A stretch of DNA of 7,033 nt from Planctomycetia bacterium (lineage in GTDB: Bacteria > Planctomycetota > Planctomycetia > Pirellulales > UBA1268): contig RGVT01000138.1 in assembly GCA_010027105.1 (NCBI GenBank), positions 1 through 7,033 of the forward strand. The letters are read 5' to 3'. Numbering within the stretch: position 1 is the first letter of the stretch; every line of letters begins with the position of its first letter. Below the pieces are notes generated by a model. The model worked only from the letters and a program-made list of their open reading frames with translations, was not told the DNA's origin and ran no database searches. Positions 1-5,734 of this stretch are shown one piece after another. The position numbers were made by a program, and so were the translations under genes.

Positions 1-141
1 GCAGTTGGAGAGCGGCACGTCGATGATCCGGTACTTGCCGGCGAGGGGAACCGCCGGCTTCGAACGGTCGCGGGTCAGCGGGTAGAGCCGCGTGCCCCGG
101 CCACCCCCGAGCACCAGGGCCAACACACGCTGCACGCTCAT
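1..141 (-). CDS. glgC: Glucose-1-phosphate adenylyltransferase, N-terminal fragment
   Basis: The first 47 codons of ADP-glucose pyrophosphorylase, cut by the left window edge. The family makes ADP-glucose from glucose-1-phosphate and ATP, the committed step of bacterial glycogen synthesis in the cytoplasm. Visible here are the nucleotide-binding loop LGGGRGTRLYPLT (residues 11-23) and the following signature RSKPAVPLAGKYRIIDVPLSN (residues 26-46), both almost identical to textbook GlgC proteins. The ATG at 139-141 is favoured because it lies six bases after an AGGAAGGA ribosome binding site and gives the usual short lead-in (MSVQRVLALVLGG). It reads the same way as leuS but is separated from it by about 190 bases, so shared transcription is possible, not shown. 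The catalytic and allosteric parts lie outside the window. Confidence 0.93.
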   Translation of the reverse strand, partial: MSVQRVLALVLGGGRGTRLYPLTRDRSKPAVPLAGKYRIIDVPLSNC

Positions 142-147
142 CGGGCA

Positions 148-155
148 TCCTTCCT
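148..155 (-). promoter_or_regulatory. Ribosome binding site of glgC
   Basis: On the minus strand this reads AGGAAGGA, six bases before the glgC ATG at 141. It is one of only two good Shine-Dalgarno matches in the window and fixes the glgC start. An overlapping ATG seven bases upstream of the start is out of frame. Confidence 0.7.
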
Positions 156-268
156 GCCGGGGGGTCCGTTCACCACGAGCCTCATGCTACGAGACACGGC
201 GCCGGCGGCAAAGCACGGCAACGGCAGCCCGGGATGCGCGGCTCGGGGGCGGCAAAAGTCGTGTCGCG

Positions 269-285
269 TGGGCCGCGGCGGCCCA
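269..285 (-). terminator. Possible hairpin downstream of leuS
   Basis: A perfect 7-bp inverted repeat, TGGGCCG and CGGCCCA around a 3-base CGG loop, lies about 50 bases past the genuine leuS stop. On the minus strand a TTTT follows only after roughly 11 bases, so it lacks the immediate U-tract of a standard intrinsic terminator. In DNA this GC-rich such hairpins arise by chance, so this is a weak call. Confidence 0.25.
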
Positions 286-333
286 ATGCTCCTCGAGCGT
301 TCGCCGACCCCCTCGCCTCCCCAACGTGCCCCT

Positions 334-3103
334 CTACCTCACCACGAAGTTGACGAGCCGGCCGGGCACGGCCACGACCTTCACGATCTCCTTGCCGGCG
401 AGCAGGTCGGCGATCCGCGGGTCGGCGGCGGCGGCCTCCCGGAGCGCCGTGGCGTCGGCGCCCGTTGCCCTGGATCTGCACCGGGATCTCCACCGTGTCG
501 TCCACGAGCCACTGCTCCTCGACCGCGGGCCAGGCGGCGAGCGACACCGGCGCGGGCCTGCCGAGAATCTCCCACAGTTCCTCGGCGAGGTGCGGCGCGA
601 ACGGCGCCAGGATCGCCACGAACGGCTCGAGGATCGCCCGCGGCCGCCGCTCGAGCGGCGTGCAGAAGTTCACGAACTCCATCATCCGGGCGATCGCGGT
701 GTTGAACGACAGGGCGTCGACGTCACGGGTGACCTTGTCGATCGTGCGGTGGATCTCGCGCCACTCTTCGTCGGTCGGCGGGTCGTCGCAGACCTGCGGG
801 GCGAGGGCGATCTCGTCGGCCCGTTCGTCGACGACGAGCCGCCAGCAGCGGTCGAGGAAGCCACGGACGCCGCTCACGCCGGCCATGCTCCAGGGCTTCG
901 TGGCCTCGAGCGGGCCCATGAACATCTCGTAGAGCCGCAGGGCGTCGGCCCCGAACTCCTTCACCACCTGGTCGGGGTTCACCACGTTGCCGCGGCTCTT
1001 CGACATCTTGTAGGCCCGGCTCTCGACCCGGATCGTCGGGGCGTCACGGAGCACGAAGTGCTCCCCCTGCTTCTCCACCAGGTCGGTCGGCACCTTCATG
1101 GGCGTGTCGCCCTCGGCCTGTTTGCCGGCCGAGATCCAGCCCCCCTTCGCGCTCCGGTAGCCCGTGAACTCCATCTCGCCGAGGATCATCCCCTGGTTCA
1201 CGAGCCTGCCGAAGGGCTCGGGATGCGAGACCTGGCCGCGGTCGAACAGCACCTTGTGCCAGAACCGTGAGTAGAGGAGGTGGAGCACGGCGTGCTCGGC
1301 GCCGCCGATGTAGAGATCGACCGGCATCCAGGCCTGCTCGATCTCCGGGGCGACGAAGCGGGCGGTGTTCCCGGGATCGAGGAACCGGAGGTAGTACCAG
1401 CAGGAGCCGGCCCACTGCGGCATCGTGTTCGTCTCGCGCCGATACGTCTTGCCGTCGCGCTCGACCACGAGCCAATCGGCCCCCGCGCGCGAGAGCGGCG
1501 GGTCGGGTGTGTCGCCCGGCTTGAAGTCGGTGAGGTGGGGCAGCGGTACCGGCAGTTCGCTCTCCGCGACGGCGCGGATCAGGCCGGTCGGGTTGCCGGC
1601 CGCGTCGAGCTCGTGGAGGATCGGGAAGGGTTCGCCCCAGAACCGCTGCCGGCTGAAGAGCCAGTCGCGCAGCTTGTAGTTCACGGCCGGGCGGCCGAGG
1701 CCGGATGTCGCCAGGTCGGCCGAGACCGTGGCGATGAACTCCCGCGTGCCGAGGCCGGTGTAGGGGCCGGAGTTCACGGCCCGGCCGTCGCCCGTGAAGG
1801 GTTCGCCCGGCTGGGCCGGCCGATCGGGTGGCTCCACGACCGTGACGACATCGAGCCCGAACGTCTTCGCGAACTCGAAATCGCGGTCGTCGTGGGCGGG
1901 CACCGACATGATCGCGCCGGTGCCGTAGGTCGCGAGCACGTAGTCGGCCACCCACACGGGCACGGGCTTGCCCATGAGCGGATGGATCACGTGGGCGCCG
2001 GTGAAGACGCCGGTCTTGTCCGTGGCGAGGTCGGTGCGGTCGAGGTCGCTCTTGCGGGAGGCGGCGGCGCGGTAGGCGTCGATCGCAGCCCGCTGCCCGG
2101 GCGTCGTGAGCGTGTCCACGAGCGGGTGCTCGGGCGCGATCACCAGGCAGGTGACGCCGTAGAGCGTGTCGGGCCGCGTCGTGTAGACGCGCAGCACGTC
2201 GCTCCCGGGCTTCTCGGGAAAGCCAGTTTCCGCCCGCGCTCGCTTCCAGGCCTCGAACGCCGCCTCTCCGCCGGCCGCGCCGGCCGGCACGACGAAGAAG
2301 TCGACTTCGGCGCCGGTGCTGCGGCCGATCCAGTCGGACTGGAGTTTCTTGATGCTCGCCGGCCAGTCGAGGCCGTCGAGTTCCTTTTCGAGGCGGTCGG
2401 CGTAGGCCGTGATCCGCAGCATCCACTGGCGGAGCGGGATGCGGACGACCGGGTGGCCGCCACGCTCGCTGACGCCGCCGATCACCTCCTCGTTGGCGAG
2501 CACGGTGCCGAGCGCGGGGCACCAGTTGACCGGCGCCTCCGACTGGTAGGCGAGCCGGTGGGCGTCGCGATACTTCGCGACGGCCGCCTCGCCCGCGGCG
2601 GCGACGTCGGCGGGAATCGGCAGGTCGGCGATCGGCCGCCCCTTCTGCAGCGCAGAGTCGAACCACGTGTCGAAGAGCACGAGAAAGATCCACTGCGTCC
2701 AGCGGACGTACTCGGGATCGGTGGTGGCGAGTTCGCGGCCCCAGTCGTAGCTGAAGCCGAGCATCTTGAGCTGCCGGCGGAAGGTGGCGATGTTCCGCTC
2801 GGTGCTCTCGCGGGGGGGCGTGCCCGTCCGGATCGCGTGCTCCTCGGCCGGCAGGCCGAAGGCGTCGAACCCCATCGGGTGCATCACCGCCACGCCGCGC
2901 ATCCGTGCCGCGCGGGCCACGATGTCGGTGGCCGTGTAGCCCTCGGGATGCCCCACGTGCAGCCCGTCGCCGCTGGGGTAGGGGAACATGTCGAGGACAT
3001 AGAGCTTGCGGCCCGTGGGAAGCCGCGGCGTCGCGAACGTGCCGTGCGCCTCCCACCACGCCTGCCACTTGGGCTCGATCCGCGAAGGCTGGTAGCGGGG
3101 CAT
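334..3103 (-). CDS. leuS: Leucyl-tRNA synthetase, with a C-terminal frameshift
   Basis: Charges tRNA-Leu with leucine in the cytoplasm; class Ia synthetase, normally essential. Residues run from the ATG at 3103. The HIGH motif appears as HVGH at 49-52, inside FPYPSGDGLHVGHPEGY. The CP1 editing domain has the threonine-rich TTRPDT at 308-313 and AHDDRD at 403-408, which carries the conserved editing aspartate region. KMSKS is at 699-703, followed by the anticodon-binding helices. Residues about 149-190 form an insert before NWCP. The zinc-knuckle region keeps only C195; its second half reads SERGGH (212-217). The start fits the family (MPRYQPSRIEPKWQ), but no ribosome binding site precedes it. 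The body frame reads normally up to VQIQG (residue 879). The true C-terminus, GADATALREA to GRLVNFVVR-stop, then continues in another frame ending at 334. Read literally, the protein would be 973 residues with about 94 aberrant ones. Repaired, it would be about 930, normal for the family. Confidence 0.96.
460..469 (-). other. Frameshift/deletion junction in leuS
   Basis: On the minus strand the body frame reads GGC AAC GGG here (residues 879-881), while the normal C-terminus resumes at the GGC whose first base is 462. The shift is equivalent to +1 or -2. LeuRS proteins usually read G-K-[V/L]-R-A-K-[I/V]-T-V at this point (E. coli has VQVNGKVRAKITV), and that motif is missing. A deletion of about 29 bases would explain both the lost residues and the frame. 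Confidence 0.75.
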
Positions 3104-3229
3104 CGATGGGGGCGTGCTCGGGGATGCGGGGAGGCGGCGAACTGTTCACCGGCCGGAACGGCGAGTCTAATGAGCAGAGCGCGCGGGGCACAGCCGCCCC
3201 GGGCCCAGCCGCCGCGCACCTGCCCAGCG
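3104..3229. promoter_or_regulatory. Divergent leuS / acyl-ligase promoter region
   Basis: These 126 bases separate two divergent start codons, so promoters for both directions should lie here. On the plus strand TCTAAT at 3166-3171 matches the -10 consensus at five of six positions, but the hexamer 17 bases upstream (TGTTCA) is a poor -35. An imperfect dyad, GGCGAAC-T-GTTCACC, lies at 3136-3150 with a perfect GAAC/GTTC core. It is the only operator-like element I see. Neither start codon has a convincing Shine-Dalgarno sequence. The region's role is inferred from gene orientation; the individual elements are guesses. Confidence 0.4.
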
Positions 3230-4829
3230 ATGCAATCCACCGGCGAACCACCGCTCGTCCTCCAGCGCCGGCTTCTCCGCGCCTGCCGCAGCGCCGCCGG
3301 CCGGCTCAAGATGGCCGATTCGCTCGGCACCCGGCTCACGGGCCGGCAGCTCCTGATGCGGATCCTCGCGGCCCGCAGCGTGCTCGCCCGCGTGCTCGGG
3401 CCGGACGAACGGATGGTGGGCGTGCTCCTGCCGCCGACGGCGGGCGCGGCGATCGTCAATGCGGCGCTGGCCCTCATGGGCCGCGTGGCGGTGAACCTCA
3501 ATTACACGACGAGCCAGGCGATTCTCGACACCTGCATCGAGCGGGCCCGGCTGCGGCATGTGATTTCGAGCCCGGCGTTCCTCGCCCGCGTGAAACTCGA
3601 CGCGGGCCCACGACTGCTCGATGCGGGAGGCCTGCGGACGCAACTCACGGCGTTCGACAAGGTCGCCGCGGCGTTCCATGCCACGGTCACGCCGCTTCCG
3701 CTGCTCGAGAACATGCTCGGGCTCGACCGGATCCGGCCCGACGACGTGCTCACCGTGATCTTCACGTCGGGGTCGACGGGAGACCCGAAGGGCGTCGTGC
3801 TCACGCAGGAGAACGTCGGCTCGAACGTGCGGGCGATCGACGCGCTTTTGCATCTCTCGACCGCCGACGTGGCCCTCGGCGTGCTCCCGTTCTTCCATTC
3901 CTACGGCTACACGACCACGCTCTGGACGCCGCTCACGCTCGATCCGGCCGTCGTCTACCACACCGATCCGCGCGACGGGCAGACCGTCGGCCGGCTGGCC
4001 CGCGAGCACCACGCCACGATCCTGATGGCCACGCCGACGTTCCTGCGGATCTACATCCGGCGCACGCCAGCCGAGGATTTTTCGACGCTGGAGGTGGTGT
4101 TCGGCGCCGCCGAGAAGCTCACGCAGGAGGTGAGCGACGGGTTCGAGAAGCGGTTCGGCGTGCGGCCGAGCGAGGCCTACGGGGCGACGGAACTCGCGCC
4201 GCTCGTGGCCGCCAACGTGCCGCCATCGCGGCACGTGCCGGGCCGGCCCGTGGACGCCAGGGAGGGCACCGTGGGCCTGCCGATCCTCGGGTGTCGGGCG
4301 AGGATCACCGACCGCGACACGGGCCGGGAGCTGCCGGTGGGGCAGGAGGGGCTGCTGTGGATCGCGGGGCCGAACGTGATGCAGGGCTACCTCGACCGGC
4401 CGGATCTCACGGCGCGGGTGGTGCAGGACGGCTGGTACTGCACCGGCGACGTCGCGAAGCTCGACGCGGAGGGCTTCATCACGATCACCGGCCGCGAGAG
4501 CCGGTTTTCGAAGATCGGCGGCGAGATGGTGCCGCACCTCGCGGTCGAGGAGGCGCTCAACGCCGAACTCGGCGCCGTCGACGGCTCGCTCGTGGCGGTC
4601 GTGACCGAAGAAGGGGGAGCGGCTCGTGGTGTTCCACCTGCCGATCGACCGTGATCCGCAGGAGGTCTGCCGCCGCCTCGCCGAACGCGGCCTGCCGAAC
4701 CTGTTCATCCCGTCGCCGGACAGCTTCGCCGGGATCGACGAGATCCCGGTGCTCGGCTCCGGCAAACTCGACCTGCGGGCGCTCGCCGACCTCGCCCGGG
4801 CCCGTTTCGCGGCCGGAGGGGCGTCGTGA
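3230..4829 (+). CDS. Aas-type AMP-forming acyl-ACP/acyl-CoA ligase, frameshifted
   Basis: A member of the ANL (AMP-binding) superfamily that activates a fatty acid through an acyl-adenylate. It most resembles the ligase half of Aas (acyl-ACP synthetase / 2-acyl-GPE acyltransferase), without the acyltransferase half. Residues from the ATG at 3230: P-loop FTSGSTGDPKG 178-188; LPFFHSYGYTTTLW downstream; YGATE 317-321; TGD 405-407; GRESRFSKIGGE 421-432, the hinge and A8 region. The C-terminal subdomain, LPNLFIPSPDSF to PVLGSGKLDLRAL with the A10 catalytic lysine (codon 4764-4766), lies in another frame after a G5 run at 4613-4617. As written, translation stops at 4654 after 474 residues and lacks that lysine. 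Repaired, the protein is about 532 residues. The start at 3230 is preferred over the ATG at 3311 because LLRACRSAAGRLKMADS looks like family sequence. The repaired stop overlaps the next gene's start by four bases. Substrate is unknown; a role in phospholipid acyl recycling is an inference. Confidence 0.88.
4613..4617 (+). other. Frameshift at a G5 run in the acyl ligase
   Basis: The body frame reads V-T-E-E then GGG GGA GCG, whereas the conserved continuation G-E-R-L-V-V-F-H-L-P begins in another frame from about 4617. Removing one G restores EEGERLVV. Restoring two lost A bases before the run would give EEKGERLVV, which fits the usual family motif K-G-E even better. Both repairs have the same frame effect. 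Confidence 0.8.
4815..4821 (+). promoter_or_regulatory. Ribosome binding site of the GH2-like gene
   Basis: GGAGGGG lies four bases before the GTG at 4826, inside the end of the upstream ligase gene. It supports a GTG start and independent reinitiation at the overlapping stop/start. Confidence 0.65.
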
Positions 4830-5734
4830 CGGAGCCGGCACGAGAGCCGCCGCGGCTCGAGTTCCTGCTCGGCAGCGCCGACGACGTGCGGGCCGAGGCC
4901 TACGTGCGGCTCGTCGGCTCGGCTTCCGCGGCGACGATCAGTGGCACACTCGTCGGCCCGCGATGTGTCATCGCGACGACGCTCCCCACGACGATTCCGC
5001 TGCGTGCCTTGGCGGCGCCCGGCCCGGCTGCCGCGCGGGCCGTCGTCACGGAGCCCTCCTACTGGACGCCCGATCTGCCGAACCTCTACGCGCTCACTGC
5101 GGAGGCTCGGGATGCGGCGGGCGTCGTGGCGGCGACTCGGCGCCTGGTGGGCCTGCGGCGGCTCGGGCTTCGCGGCCGGTCGATCTGGCTCGACGGCCGG
5201 CGCTGGGTGCCACGGGGGGAGATTGCGGCAGCGGACGTTTTCGATCCGCACGAGTTCCGCACGCACGATCTCGTGGCCGTGGTCAACGAGCCGCCGGAAG
5301 ACGTGTGTGCGGCGGCGGATGCAGCGGGCGTGGCGATCGTGGCGCGGGTCGCAGGAGACAGCGCGGGAACAATCCCGACGCTCGCGCAGCACCCCTCGGT
5401 CGTGGTGACGGTGGTCGATGCCGGTGAAGCCGCCGCGGCGGCCGCCGCGGATGGCAGGGGCACGATGCTCCTCGCGGTCGAGGTCGATGGCGGTGTGCCT
5501 CCGCCTGCTGAGGTTCCCTCCGGCATCCAGTGCCTCGTGGTCCGGCTCGACGCCAATACGGTACCCGCCGAGGTCTGGCGGGAATCCGCGCCCGCCGTGC
5601 CGCTCGTGGCCTGGCGCGCGCATGGGCAGCGCGGCCGCACCGCGTGCGACGGCCTGCAGGCGGATCTCGCCGGCTGGGCGTGCGCCGGCGGGAGACGGCC
5701 GGGCTGGGACTGGGCGGGGTACCTCGTGTCATGA
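4826..5734 (+). CDS. Hypothetical protein resembling a degenerate glycoside hydrolase family 2
   Basis: 302 residues starting at GTG 4826, which overlaps the stop of the upstream ligase (GTGA) and follows a strong ribosome binding site. I do not know a named family for it. The pattern of short motifs follows GH2 enzymes in order. EPSYWTPDLPNLY (about 76-88) resembles the end of the GH2 beta-sandwich. RLVGLRR (106-112) with IWLDGRRWVPRG (120-131) resembles the 'FGxRxi...LNGxpvflrG' link into the barrel. PPEDVCAAADAAGVAIVARV is like the first barrel helices, and AQHPSVVVTVVDAGE (187-201) is like the 'HPSVvmWslgNE' segment. The catalytic asparagine-glutamate pair is not preserved there, and the chain is too short for a full barrel, so sugar cleavage seems unlikely. 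No signal peptide or membrane segment is seen, so it is probably cytoplasmic. A seven-alanine run sits at 202-208. It is coupled to the ligase and to chrA, and its function is unknown. Confidence 0.85.
   Translation: MTEPAREPPRLEFLLGSADDVRAEAYVRLVGSASAATISGTLVGPRCVIATTLPTTIPLRALAAPGPAAARAVVTEPSYWTPDLPNLYALTAEARDAAGVVAATRRLVGLRRLGLRGRSIWLDGRRWVPRGEIAAADVFDPHEFRTHDLVAVVNEPPEDVCAAADAAGVAIVARVAGDSAGTIPTLAQHPSVVVTVVDAGEAAAAAAADGRGTMLLAVEVDGGVPPPAEVPSGIQCLVVRLDANTVPAEVWRESAPAVPLVAWRAHGQRGRTACDGLQADLAGWACAGGRRPGWDWAGYLVS
5433..5450. repeat. 18-bp GC palindrome in an alanine run, copy 1
   Basis: CCGCGGCGG followed by its exact reverse complement CCGCCGCGG. It lies inside the seven-alanine run of the GH2-like gene. 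Its central 16 bases recur at 6624-6639. It may simply reflect alternating GCG and GCC alanine codons. Confidence 0.6.

Larger units (their letters stand above)
142..333. other. leuS-glgC intergenic stretch
   Basis: These 192 bases lie between the genuine leuS stop (TAG at 334-336) and the glgC start. Apart from the glgC ribosome binding site and one short hairpin I see nothing firm. In the sequence as given, the frame of the leuS body stays open through most of it, to a stop at 182. The resulting tail is arginine-rich and resembles no LeuRS C-terminus, so I treat it as a frameshift artefact and not coding. No promoter hexamers for glgC stand out. Confidence 0.6.

Noticed and set aside
182..333. 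The last part of the literal 973-residue leuS reading as a natural C-terminal extension
   Set aside because: The tail is arginine-rich low complexity, while the conserved LeuRS ending is present in the neighbouring frame and stops at 334.
92..1270. A 392-codon open frame on the plus strand
   Set aside because: It is antisense to glgC and leuS, and the translation is a composition-driven shadow.
1280..3229. A long open plus-strand stretch in frame with and upstream of the acyl ligase
   Set aside because: It is antisense to leuS, has no recognisable protein sequence, and is open only because GC-rich DNA has few stops. The ligase homology begins just after the ATG at 3230.
4601..4829. Programmed ribosomal frameshifting in the acyl ligase
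   Set aside because: There is no convincing slippery heptamer plus stimulator. A single homopolymer-length or small deletion error explains the data more simply.
3167..5623. An 818-codon open frame on the minus strand
   Set aside because: It lies opposite the ligase and GH2-like genes, which have clear motifs. The opposite reading is a low-complexity arginine/histidine-rich chain with no known domain.
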